From contig NC_069125.1 in assembly GCF_026914265.1 (NCBI RefSeq), positions 67,569,479 to 67,633,478 of the forward strand: a stretch of 64,000 bases of DNA. Direction: 5' to 3'. Numbering within the stretch: position 1 is the first letter of the stretch; each line of letters starts with the position of its first letter. This stretch comes from Mya arenaria (Eukaryota > Mollusca > Bivalvia > Myida > Myidae). Positions 1-11,800 of the stretch are shown here, one piece after another. Made by a program: the position numbers and the translations under genes. The notes under the pieces were generated by a model. The model searched no databases. It saw only the letters and a list, made by a program, of their open reading frames with translations, and was not told where the DNA came from.

Positions 1-194
1 AACTATTTTTAGACATTAAGTTCGCTACCGCCACGCAGTCCCGTTGAGCTTAGTATACGCACTATTAAGAGCCTAGCTCAGTATATGGAGGAAGAAGAAG
101 AACCCACAAAAGTTAGGTCAATAGTTAGGATACTAAACTCGAAATATTATAGATATATAGTCTATTTATTTTCAGGGGTAGTAAAGTGAGGTAA
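1..194. other. Left edge, no gene seen
   Basis: Short AT-rich flank before the first transposable element. No open frame or repeat boundary is recognisable. Confidence 0.5.
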
Positions 195-2680
195 CCTGGC
201 AAATAGCCCCCAAGTCAAATAGCCCCCAAGTCATATAGCCCCCATTTGGTCAAATAGCCCCACACTTTTGGTCAAATAGCCCCCACTGCGAAAAAATTGG
301 TCAAAACGCCCCCAATTTGGTCAAAACGCCGCCATTTTGGTCAAATAGCCCCCACTTATTTTTTAATTAAAAATATATTTGAAGGTAATTTGTAATATTT
401 TTAAGATATTTGAATGTAAGTTGTAATATTTTTAAGATATCTGAATGTATATTTGAAGGTAAGTGGTAATATTTTTAAGATATGTGTATATATATCCGCC
501 TGGTCTCAGAATGCTTGCAGCGTAACCAGAAGGCCACATACAGGTCCATGCAGGAACGTGTGTTCGCTGCATGGGACATGTATAGATCTGGCGATCTGAC
601 CGACACCGGCCTGCTAAAAAAGATTTCCTCTACATATGTGCACACCGTCCCAAAAACAAATGAAACAGAAGCGTAGTGACAGCTTCATAAGGATAATAAA
701 TTTTGGAACATGCTGATTTTTGCGAAAATGCATGGAAACCAGTTATATAAGAATGCTGACCAAAAATAGATCGCAGATTTTTATATTCAAGTTCAAAAAT
801 TGATGTTTTAAGCATTTCGGTTTTAGCCATAAATGTTAATTTTCGAACGAAAAAATAAAAATCTGCAACCTGATCTTTTGTTAGCAATATTTTAGCACTG
901 GTTTGCAGATATTTACGCAAAATTGCTCTTTCCAAGACAAAAATAAAAAAAGTTTTCAAAACGGTAAATCTGTGAGAGTGCAGCTTTAAGTTTGATGCTT
1001 AGATAGATAGATAGATAGATAGATAGATTTCAGAAATAAAATGTACATAACATGGCATTTAAATACATGATAAAAATACAAAATAAATAAATGCATGTTA
1101 AAACCACATTATATTGCTAAGGATAACACAAAAAAGAGATTAAAAATCCCTTAATATTTCCATTGTGGTCCTTTTTATATTTATTGGTTGACATAGGAAG
1201 ACATTTTAGAGCATTATAAAATGAAATATTATACCATAAAATTTGCTTTATAACGAAAAACATAAGAGTATGTACTCTGATAAATCTATTTAAGACATGA
1301 TTACAAAATTATATTGGAATAAAAGAGGAACAGTCCTAGTCCAACAAGTGTGTCTTAATAGAGGACTTAAACTTATTCAAGGTTTTGATCTTTCTTAAAT
1401 CTTGTTGTAAAATGTTCCATAATGAACACCCACGGTAGGCAAATGACTTTTTACCAAAACTGTTGACCTTTGGGTAAGAATAGCGTCGACTATCAACGAA
1501 AGTACATGTATCTTTCCTATTGGTCGTAGTTGACACTCTAAACCTAGTACCATAATTGTGTGCAGTACTTACAAGAATAAAATGTTCCATCATATAGGAA
1601 GGGGCTGTTTTAGTATGTATTTTAAAAACATGACAGAGAGTTATAAAGGTTACTCTTTTTGCTACGGGTAACCAGTTTAAAGTGGTGAACTGTTCCTTGC
1701 CAATATGGGATCTAACATCTAAATTTAAAATAAACCTCATAATTTTGTTCTGGGTAACCTGTAGCTTGTTTCGCAAGTCCTGGGTAATGGAATTAAACCA
1801 GACAGTAGAAGCAAAATCAAAATGGCACTGAATAATGGACATAACTAGCAGCCTTTTAGTGTGTTCGTTAAGGAATTCTCGTTTCCTATACAGAAACTTG
1901 AGTCTTGCATTAGCCTTTTTGATGACTGACATAGCCATGTCTTCAAAAGTTAAGCAGTTATCAATAGTTGCAGCAAGGTACTTTACTGAACTTTTAGCTA
2001 CAATGGGAACTCCTTTACAGGTGACATTGAGACCACCTTGTAATTTCAGCCTTTGCTTAGACCCAAATAGAATTGTTTATGTCTTGCCTAAGTGCAATGA
2101 AAGTTTATTACATATATAAGCCACTCACTTACACTTTCCAATTCATTGGAGATGGCACATTCTATTTCATTTTTATGTTTACCAGGAACTAGAATTGCAG
2201 AGTCATCCGCATACAAGAGCAACTTATGCTTTACAACTGCTGGCATATCATTTACATATATTAAAAGAAGGAGTGGACCTAAAATGGACCCATATCAATA
2301 TTAAATGAAAGAAAAAACACCAAAAACCAAAAACCTTATGACTTAAAAAGTTTAACAATCAAAATGTAGATTTGATGTTATAATATATTATTTATAAGTA
2401 ATATTTTAAAACGTTTGTTATTCTTACTTGATAAAATTTTCAGATTTATTAATATACAAAATTTAATAATGTTAATTGCACTTCATTTTGTAAAAATAAA
2501 GGTTAAAAAGTGTTTTGAAAGAACACAAGTATGCATACATACATATAATTTTTGTTTAAATCAGTGGGGGCGTTTTTTGGGGACTATTTGACCAATTTCA
2601 AAATGTGAGTGGGGGCTATTTGCCCTATATTGGGGCTTTTTGACTTGGGGGCTATTTAACTTGGGGGCTATTTGACTAGG
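195..2680 (+). mobile_element. Non-autonomous DNA element with AAATAGCCCCC subterminal repeats, copy 1
   Basis: The left end (195-360) holds several direct copies of the motif TCAAATAGCCCCC, some read as TCAAAACGCCCCC. The right end (2565-2680) holds the same motif in inverted orientation (GGGGGCTATTTGAC). The outermost bases are CCTGG(T)CAAATAG at the left and CTATTTGACTAGG at the right, so the ends are long, internally repetitive inverted termini. The interior from 482 to 960 and from 2400 to 2570 reappears in reverse orientation in the element at 39000-40615, which shows that this is a family and not a chance arrangement. A short open frame at 482-676 lies in the shared interior; it resembles no transposase that I recognise and is broken in the other copy. 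The middle is interrupted by a LINE fragment. The superfamily is unknown. Confidence 0.7.
1000..2300 (-). pseudogene. 5'-truncated LINE (non-LTR retrotransposon) reverse-transcriptase fragment
   Basis: On the minus strand, positions 2300 down to 2110 encode a stretch containing LLYADDSAIL, the catalytic YADD motif of reverse transcriptase. A frame disturbance near 2110 is followed by a 200-residue frame (1938-1336) with the usual LINE C-terminal half: residues like LLVMSIIQCHFDFAS, a LNWLP motif and a terminal LWNILQQDL...FKSSIKTHL block. The minus-strand 3' end runs into a tetranucleotide tail of GATA type at 1000-1028, as in CR1/L2-like LINEs. The 5' portion (endonuclease, most of the RT) is missing, so this is a dead 5'-truncated insertion. 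It lies inside the AAATAGCCCCC element and therefore arrived later. The exact clade cannot be told by eye. Confidence 0.8.
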
Positions 2681-3162
2681 AAGCAAAGGGAGGTAGCCGT
2701 TGCATAACATACCTTTGGACGTTTTGACTAATAGGAATTCAGAGACGGGAACCAAACAGGATATGAGCGCGCAACTTAATTTTATTTTCATTTTAGGAGA
2801 TTAAAATTAAGTGTATGTAAATGTAGCTGTTTTTTACTGTTTGTTCCATTTTTAACAGAAAAAACATTAACTACAGTTTACTCTTACCATCATAACCAAT
2901 CACCATTGTAATTGATACAACACCAGTCAATTTAGCCACAATCATGCGCGTTAAGGGAACTTTTTTAAAACATATAGTGAGGATCTTCATTTTGTTCCCT
3001 AAAGAACACATGACAAGTCGACTGATCCATACCAATGTAAAATATATCCTTGAACTGTAACTCCACAATACTTCACACTTCACTGTAAATAAAAACACAA
3101 GAGTTACACATTACAGTTATTTTTAGCCATTTTTTTTTATTTGACACAAGTTTTTCATGTTA
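2681..3162. other. Intergenic, no gene seen
   Basis: AT-rich sequence between two mobile elements. Short open frames exist on both strands but have no codon bias, domain or splice context. Confidence 0.5.
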
Positions 3163-3476
3163 TGCACCAGTCAATTGTAACCACGGCCCCCAAGGTACGG
3201 GGAATTGGGGGGACTTTGACTTTCGATCCAGCCAACCCCGACTAAAATCCCCACCCTGCGGGGACGAACAGATGATAAAATCCCCGCCAAATGCCCCCGC
3301 ACCCCAGGGACCCTAGGTAAGGCCCATTCCCCACTATATTTAAAACGAAGACTAAACCACCGCATTCACCCAGCACTGCGGGGCCACCTAAAAGGTAAAA
3401 ACATGGCTCATTTCCCCAGCTATCCCCAGTATACCCCCGGACCTGGGGGAGGCCGTGGTTACAATTGACTGGTGCA
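3163..3476. mobile_element. MITE with TGCACCAG termini and TTA target duplication
   Basis: This 314-bp element begins TGCACCAGTCAATTGTAACC and ends with its inverse complement (GGTTACAATTGACTGGTGCA). It is flanked on both sides by TTA. The interior is unusually C/G-rich (CCCCGCACCCCAGGG-type runs) for this window. A 3-bp TTA/TWA duplication is typical of PIF/Harbinger-type elements, but the terminal bases are not the classic ones, so the assignment is tentative. The open frames on the minus strand here come from the GC-rich interior and are not genes. Confidence 0.75.
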
Positions 3477-3754
3477 TTACACTCATTCGGATCGACTTGT
3501 GTCAACAAAGTATTGCCATTTTGGAACTATGTAGCAGGTGCCCATTATCTTTACGCTCAATATACTTAGCGCTGGGATCCTTCATTCTTGGCAAGGAAAT
3601 CAAGTCGGATATGGACGCGTAGAGTCGCAAAATATAAAATCGTCAAAGACTCTGAAGCATCTGTTTATATGGACTACAGTCAATTGTAACCACAAATTGG
3701 GAAAAAAATCCACTTTCGAAAAATTTCAAAATCAGACAAAAGTAGCTAATATAA

Positions 3755-4054
3755 TGCACCAGTTAATTGTTATCACGGCCCCCAGGTCAGGGGAATAGCA
3801 GGGACTTCTGGTCAAGCCAATCCCAGGTGTCCTGTGTGATCAAACTTCTGGAAAAAAAACCCACGCAAAATGCTCCTGCAGCCTAGGGTCATCCTAGGTA
3901 AGGCCCATTCACTATTTTTGGCGAAAACAAACCCTTCGTATTCACTTGGCTCTGCAGAGCCACCTGGAAGGTACAAACACGACCCAACCCTTTCCCTGGT
4001 ATACCTCCGGGCAGGGGGGTAGGGTGGAGGGGCATGGTTACAATTGGCTGGCCG
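3755..4054. mobile_element. Second, degraded copy of the TGCACCAG MITE
   Basis: It starts TGCACCAGTTAATTG and ends ACAATTGGCTGGCC, with an interior alignable to the 3163-3476 element (the same 'cctaggtaaggcccattc' core). The termini have several substitutions, so it is older. A further 20-base piece of the terminus (CAGTCAATTGTAACCAC) lies near 3678. Confidence 0.7.
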
Positions 4055-4757
4055 GAATGGCAAATATACATTTATTCACTTCTTTTATATGTATACATTA
4101 TGCTGTGAAAGAGTGAGCCTTGTCAAGAATTTGGTAAAATTTTTATATTCATTACATCAATTTGGAAAAAAATATCATAATTTTTAGGGGAAATGGACAT
4201 TTTCTGCAAGGAGAAACAGTCTGAAAAAGATTGTAAATTGCACAAAAATCACAGTTCAGGGAACCTTTTAAACATTTTGGACATTCATTTTGTTCCCATA
4301 GCATCCCACAACAAAATTAGTCAAAGACTCTTAAGCGTCTGTTTATATGGACTATCAACTGATCAGCTGCAAAGGGCCAAAAATCCATACCCTGCAGAAT
4401 GCGGACATGCAATAAATGCATTTGTAGAGGGAAACTGAAAGTCGATCTACATTGATTATGAAACTTAATGTGAACTGTATCAATTACAGGGTAACATAAG
4501 TTGTTGGGGGTTTAAGCAAAATGATAAAAAACCCATCAACAAGTCTTTGGAATTTTTGCAACTTTTAGACTTTCAAAGCCCCAATCTTTAATTATTCTGG
4601 CTTCTCAATAAGGCAACGATAAAAATGTATCAAGTTAGCATTTTTTTCTGTTTTTGCAGCCTGTAAAAAAGAAATATGATACATGACATAATTATGAGAA
4701 CATGGCAAATACAGAACTGAGCTGTATCTGATGTATTAAATATTGATGACATTTATT
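4055..4757. other. Intergenic, no gene seen
   Basis: AT-rich sequence. An 81-residue open frame at 4193-4438 has no recognisable domain or splice sites, so I do not call it. Confidence 0.4.
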
Positions 4758-6329
4758 ATGTCTCCCCCTCTCTGGGGGAGACATATTGTTTTTGCCCTGT
4801 CCGTCAGTCCGGTAGTCCGTCAGTCCGTCCGTACGTCACACTTCGTTTCCGATCGATAACTGGAAAACCGCATGACCTAGGATCACCAAACTTGGTAGGG
4901 AGGTTGGTCGTGAGGTGTAGAGGATCCCTATTGTTTTTGGGGTCACTAGGTCAAAGGTCAAGGTCGCGGCGACCCCCAATATAAAAAACATTTCTGCTCA
5001 AAATCTTGAGAACGGTTTGACCTAGGTTCACCAAACTTGGTAGGGAGGTTGGTCATGAGGTGTAGAAGATCCCTATTGTTTTTGGGGTCACTAGGTCAAA
5101 GGTCAAGGTCGCGGCGACCCCCAATGTAAAAAACATTTCCGCTCAATATCTTGACAATGGTTTGACCTAGGATCACCAAACTTGGTAGGGAGGTTGGTCG
5201 TGAGGTGTAGAGGATCCCTATTGTTTTTGGGGTCACTAGGTCAAAGGTCAAGGTCGCGGCGACCCCCAATATAAAAAACATTTCTGCTCAAAATCTTGAG
5301 AACGGTTTGACCTAGGTTCACCAAACTTGGTAGGGAGGTTGGTCATGAGGTGTAGAAGATCCCTATTGTTTTTGGGGTCACTAGGTCAAAGGTCAAGGTC
5401 GCGGCGACCCCCAATGTAAAAAACATTTCCGCTCAATATCTTGACAATGGTTTGACCTAGGTTCACCAAACTTGGTAGGGAGGTTGATCATGAGGTTTAG
5501 AAAACTCCTATATTTTGGGGGGTCACAAGGTCAAAGGTCAACGTCGCTGTGACCTCTAATGTAAAAAAATATTTCCGTGCAATATCAGGAGAATGCTTTG
5601 ATCTAGGTTCACCAAACTTTGAAGTGAGGTTGGTCATGATGTCTAGTTGATTTTGCGATCAGTTGGTCAAAGGTCAAGGTCACTGACCTTGAGGTGAAGA
5701 ACCGGTTTCTGCTCAATAACTCAAGAACGTTTACACCCAGGAACTTCATACTTGGTATGCCAGTTAGTCATGACTAGTTGATGGCCCCTATTGATTTTGG
5801 GATCAGAAGGTCAAAGATGAAGGTCACAATACTGTGAGGTAAAAAATGGTTTCCGCTCAATAACTAAAGAATGCTTCCACCCAGGAACTTAATACCTGGT
5901 ATGCCAGTTGATCATGACTAGTAGATGACCCGTATTGATTTTCAGGTCAGTAGGTCAAAGGTGAAGGTGACCTTGAGGTAAAATAACAGTTTCCGCTGAT
6001 TTACTAAACACAACTTCGGCCCAGGAACTTCATACTTGGTTTGCTAGTTGGTCTTGATTATAAGATGACCACTATTGATTTTGAGGTCAGTAGGTCAAGG
6101 TCAATTTCTTTGTCACCAGTACGTACGTCACACTTCTTTTGGCTCAATAACTTATGAAAGCTTGGACCCAGGAACTTCATACTTGGACCCAGGAACTTCA
6201 TACTTTGTATGCAGGTTGGTCATGACCAGTAGATGACCCCTATGTTTGTTCGTCTCCAGTCCAAAAGTACAAATTTCATGTCCATCATTGATTATTTCTC
6301 ACCTACGACCACACAATGGGGGAGACATG
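4758..6329. repeat. Dispersed repeat with 145-bp tandem core rich in AGGTCA half-sites
   Basis: The block is bounded by ATGTCTCCCCC at the left and GGGGGAGACAT at the right. The core is a tandem repeat with a 145-bp period: the phrase 'cctaggntcaccaaacttgg' recurs at 4876, 5021, 5166, 5311 and 5456, then decays through more diverged copies to about 6250. Units alternate between two variants, so the first four form two near-identical 290-bp dimers, a sign of recent expansion. Each unit contains AGGTCAAAGGTCAAGGTC or a derivative. It ends about 100 bp before the first coding exon of the HIRAN/death gene and may form part of that gene's 5' region. Confidence 0.85.
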
Positions 6330-6431
6330 CGCTTTTTCAAAAAGGCAATCTCTAGTTGTGTTGTGGTACCATGAAGAAACTTTTTTTTCCTTTTGTTTAA
6401 TCAAAATTATCTTATTTTTTAGCTTTAGGCA

Positions 6432-6852
6432 ATGGTTTCCGAAATGTCAGGCCCTCTACTATTTAAAATCGTCGGAGAAGAGCCAAGGGTGCGAGGATAT
6501 TTCATTCCAGCATACAATTCCCTGTGGAAACCTGAGAAAGGGGAATACCTCGACTGCAGGGCTATTGATGAGCCGTATGATGAAAACCCTGGAAGATTAA
6601 GACGTGTCCTTTACATCATGAAAGATGGGCACAAAGTCGGGACAGTTATGACTGAAATTTCATCTATTGAGAGTGTGAAAGATTTTGTTTTTAGTGAAGA
6701 TGTCAGGTGTAAAGTAGTGAACCCGAGGCCACTCAGAAACAAAGAAAAGGGGCTTGAGATACATGTGGAATATGAATTTTACAGGAACAAAGGAAAGGAA
6801 ACCCCGTCACACTTGTCAGACGTCAAAATAGGAAGGCTTCTCAAAGATATCC
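6432..6852 (+). CDS. Exon 1 (coding part) of the HIRAN/death gene: HIRAN-like domain
   Basis: It encodes residues 1-140 plus the first base of codon 141. Upstream lie T-rich acceptor-like sites (TTTTTTAG ending at 6422, or CTTTAG ending at 6428). An in-frame TAG occurs at 6426-6428, so the ATG at 6432 is a good start if the exon begins at 6423; if it begins at 6429 the frame could continue from an earlier exon. The donor is ATCC|GTAAGA. The open frame runs on to 6932, but I take that extension as intron because the GTAAGA donor gives the phase needed by exon 2. Confidence 0.7.
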
Positions 6853-8797
6853 GTAAGATACACATTAAGAATTTGCTGTATGTTTCGGATATAGCGATAC
6901 ATTTTGAGAGAATCCCTCTATATATAACATGAAAATTATTCATCAATGTTAACTTTAATTGTTTGCACTTGAGTAAACATTTTTAGTACGGGTAAGTCTA
7001 TTGTGCTTTACACTAGTACGTGATTAATACATTTATAACCAAAAAAAATCACAGTGTCAAAATCATACGTACACAATTCTTGTAATTTTAAGCTGTATTT
7101 TTCTTTGAAAAATTATGGGGTATAGAATGGCTAAAACCAGGCAGGCTGCGTTAAAGTTATTACTTTCATGTCATAAAGTCATAAAGTCAATATTTTTTAT
7201 CCAATTGTACACAACTTTGTCAGAAAACTTGTCTACATGTTGTAGAAGTAGAACTTTTGTTCATTTCAGGTCAAAAACAAGGTCACTAGGTCAAATCTTA
7301 AGAAATATTTTTTCCCCATGTCATAAATTCATTTTTTTTCTCTAAAAAGTAAATAAAACCCACATGCTAAAACATCTACTCTTTTTTTTACCTGTGTTCA
7401 AGTTCAGTTAGTTTGATTATAATGGATTGCTGCATAGATGCACATAGAGTAAATATGGTTGTGTCTGGGCTGTAGCTTTGTCATACAAAACCTGGGGGAG
7501 GTAAAATAACATGCAATGTCGATACCTTGAAGGCCAAGATCACACTTGGAGGTTAATCATCACTGCTATGTTTTTTACACCAGTTTGGAAATGGGGCATG
7601 GGGGCCTTTTAAATTGGAAATAATGGGTCATTTTGAATAAAATTACAAATTCCATGGGTGAAAGTTCTATATTAATTAATACGGAATTCCATATTTTCAG
7701 TCTTCTCAGGGGTCATTTTTCCAAATAGTGTAAATCCGGTGAGATTTTCGTGACTTTGCCCAGGACCCACCGGGGGCCCTGTGGTCCCCTGCTTTATATT
7801 TTAGTATTTTGAAAATATGCAACCATCACCCATGGAATTCCAATTTGCTTAGAAACAAAAAAGAATGCTTTAAAAAAGCAGTAAACATTACAAGAGAGTG
7901 ATAAAGTTTGTTTCTTTAAGAACACAAAAAAACGTTTGAAGGTCCATTTGTTTGTTGATGATTTTAAAATGTAGAATGTGGAATTTTCCATTCCAGGGCT
8001 TTTTCACCTTCTTTGCTTGGGGCCGAAATGACGCTACTTCACAATCAACTCTATGAAGATTAAAACTAATCTCTCTTCCTCTCTTGTCATTGTGTCATGT
8101 TAAAAAAGAGAAGTCAAAGACATGATTTCTCCGCCAATAAAATCTACATGATATCAATTGGAAGTCCATACATTTTAGACCTTTCAAGCTTGACCCTGTG
8201 GAGTGTTTGTACACATTTCATATTAAAAAGGTCATAATTGAAAAAAATCAGCTAGAAGTAGACTCACATGTAAGATATGAGCCTGTTTTTTGCAACATGA
8301 GTTCCAAGTTTCATATGGATACCTTGACCCGTGTTTGAAAGGTGTCTTCAATCCTCATATGTGGAATTTCCCATTTTTGAGACGTTTACGCATTTAAATT
8401 TCCCAATTTGCAGAATTTCACGCGTTTAAATTTCCCAAAATGAAAAGGCTAGGCCTCTTCACAATTTTTGGTGAAAAAGCCCTGCATTCACAAGTCTGAA
8501 ATGGGAGAAAAAAGTAGAAGTTTAAGCATTGTGTTGGGGCCGAAGTTTGGAACCCAAATTGGTCAGTAGAAAGCACTGAATTCTGCATAGATTCACATAG
8601 TGTAAAGGTTGTTATATCCTGGCTGTAACTTAAAAGGTTAATCATTTTAGTGTATTTCATATATTCACATAGAATAAAGGTGGTTGTGTCTTGGCTGTAT
8701 TTCATGATTCCAGTAAAGAAAATCAAATAACATGGCACAGATGTTCGGCACATCAAGGCCACATGTAGGGTGCAAGGCACAGGTCCTTCCAGATGTG

Positions 8798-8829
<32 letters not shown>

Positions 8830-11800
8830 TGTGTGTGTGCAAGTCCTAGATCCCCAAGTCTTAGTTTATTGCTCCCCCATTTTTGAAGTCAACAATCATT
8901 AGTTCCAATTAATACTTGTAGTTCATGTTAGCTCTTCCTTCTGTTAATATGTCTAGCAATTCAGGGGCATTCATCACTTGGATTGACAGCTCTTGTATGG
9001 TTATACCATTTACATATTGTTTAATATTTTAATAATAACAAAATAATGGATCACCAGTCACTGGGCATCCAAATTTCTCATTTATTGTACATTAAATACC
9101 TTTAATCAAATTGCAGTTTTCTTGTTTCTATTTCAGAAACACAACTGCAAGAGAAGCCTGGTTTAAATTTCAAAAGCACTAGATCTGGAACAGTAAGTGT
9201 TTGATCTCCACTTGCTGAAGAAAACACAGCAAAATTTTGGCTAGTGTGTTTTCGGAGGAAAAGTATTGCCATACCTATAGTGTGGTGGGAGGCATTATTG
9301 TCATGCAAAAGACTTAAACCTTAGCTAGGCAATAACTCTGAAACCATTCAAGGTATTCAAAATAAACTTGGTACACTCTAACACATGTTGCAAGAAATAG
9401 TATACATATGCACAGCAAAGCCCATAACTTTGTGACTAATAATTGTCGAGTAATGCCTCTTGTTTAAGAAAAAACAGAAGTGTTTGCATTTGCTCTTTGA
9501 GCTTTTGTCGGTTTATTTCACAAAGTAAAAAAGAAAAACAATCAAATGGAAACAGGAATACGAAAAATAAAGGACTCCTGATAATTCTGAATGTAAATGT
9601 TATTGTAAGATTAGAATTTGATTACGGCATTGAGCAATAAAATGTTAAACTGGGCTTGAATTATAGATTGCAATGAACAAGGCAGACCCTGCTTCAGCCA
9701 GTTCTACCAAAGCTAAGGCTAAAGTTACATGTAAGAAGGACCTCTCTCAGTCTGCATCATGTACAGCTTTTTCTGGCCCTGCAGAAAAGCCCCCATCACA
9801 GCAAGCAACAACAGGCAATCTTCACAGCTGTATGGATGGCAACATCCCTGGACAACTTCCATCTCCTGAAATGCCGTCACCTGGACCATTATCTGTGTCA
9901 CCTTCTAAGGTACCTGTGCTTGTCACATTGTGATTCAATTATGCCTCAGTGTTATTCCAGTCATATATCAACTGAATGAAGAAGGTCATATTGGTTAGGT
10001 ACTATAATTTGCCACATTTTTAATCAATGCAAAAGGTCAAAATATAAATATATCTGTAATGAGTGACATAATAACATGTTTTTTGTTAAACTCATATGTG
10101 ATGATTTTTGTTGTTGTTATTTTCTGGAAGAAAATACTAAATGTAATGTTGTGTAGCCTTGGTGTCTTTGTTGTGCAAAAACTGTAGCCTTGGCAAAAAC
10201 TAAAATAAACATTCAAGACAATCACATAAAACTTGGTACAAGTTACCAATGACAACAAGTACATAGCCAGGCCCATGGTGGCTTCAGTTATTCCCTTTGA
10301 TCGACTGAAGAAAAAAAAACATTGTGTTAATAGTTATTAATATTTGATGATTAATCTACTTTTTAAATGTTTAACAGAGGAGTAGGACCAGGAGCTATGA
10401 CAAAGATAATAAAGAAAACCTTAAGACAGAAAGTAAGCAAAACTTGTATTATAGACCATATAAAGAATAAGTTATTGTGTTCTCTCATTTTTAGCTCTAC
10501 TGGCCAAAGGCCAGAAGAGCTTATGCGATGGTAATGTGTACGTAGTATTTGCATCCGTGTGTTATTGCGTCTGTGCGTCTGTAAACAATTGCTTGTGAAC
10601 ATGATACAGTCTTCAGTTTTGATTGTATCTCGATGAAACTTTTACAGTATCTAGATATCCATTAGAGCTTGGTTCCTTTCGAAAACCAGCCAGATCCACC
10701 CATGCATGCCTAGATTATGGCCCTTGATAGTATAAAAAAAGCTATTGTGTAAACAATTGCTTGTGAACACGATACAGTCTTCAGTTTTGATTGTATGTCG
10801 ATGAAACTTGTACAGTATCTAGATATCCATTAGTGCTCAGTTCCTTTCGAAAACCAGTCAGATCCACCCATGCATGCCTAGATTATGGCCCTTGATAGTA
10901 TAAAACATGCTATTGTGTAAACAATAGCTTGTGAACACAATACAGTCTTCAGTTTTGATTGTATCTGGATGAAACTTGTACAGTATTTAGATATCCATTA
11001 AAGCTCGGTTCCTTTCGAAAACCAGCCAGATCCTACCATGCATGCCTAGATTATGGGCCTTGAAAGTATTAAAAAATCAGTTTGTCTGTAAACAATAGCT
11101 TGTGAACATGATACAGTCTTCAGTTTTGATTGTATCTCAATGAAACTTGTACAGTACCCCCCCCCCCCCCCCCCCCCCCCCCCCCACCCCCCCCCCCCCC
11201 CCCCCCCCCGGGATATTGTCCCACAAGTGGTTTTTCAAATTATGCCCCTTGGGTCAAAACTGGCACTGCCTTGGGTGACTTATTTCAGAAATATTTTCAA
11301 AATCTTTTTATTTCAAACCACAAAGCCCATACCTTTGGTATTTGTTGTGGAGCATCATATGATGCAATTGAAAACATTTGAAATAATGCCCCATGGGCAC
11401 AAGCTGGCACCACCCCTTTTGACTTACTTAATAATTTTTAAGCTACAGTAATGAAATTTTGACCATGTGAACAGTTTTGCAAACAAGCATTAATGTTTTC
11501 CTCGGATGTCCTTGACTTTGACCTTTGACAGACTTTTTATTTTTAAGGCTACAGAAATGAAATTTTGACGATGAGTACAGTTTTAAAAGCAAATATTTCT
11601 TACGCTCCGATTACCTTTACTAGGCACATATTAAAATAGTTCATGCAACTAATCTGCTTACAACACTTCCTGTCCTCAGATGTTGAACGTGCAGCGTTTT
11701 CAGCTAACCAAAACACTAAAAGAGAACTATATATTTGTTGCCTATTACTCAAACGTACATGCTCTTGATTGAAAATGACCACAAGAGCCAAGAGTTTTTT

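Noticed and set aside
3171..3508. Overlapping minus-strand frames with Gly/Pro-rich products
   Set aside because: They fall in the GC-rich MITE and end at its boundaries.
6853..6932. Continuation of the HIRAN open frame to a TGA at 6932 as a single-exon 166-residue protein
   Set aside because: A strong GTAAGA donor at 6853 gives exactly the phase required by the next exon, and all downstream junctions agree. A short isoform by intron retention cannot be excluded.
11130..11451. Proline-rich proteins across the poly-C tract
   Set aside because: They are created by a homopolymer inside a repeat and have no splice or domain support.
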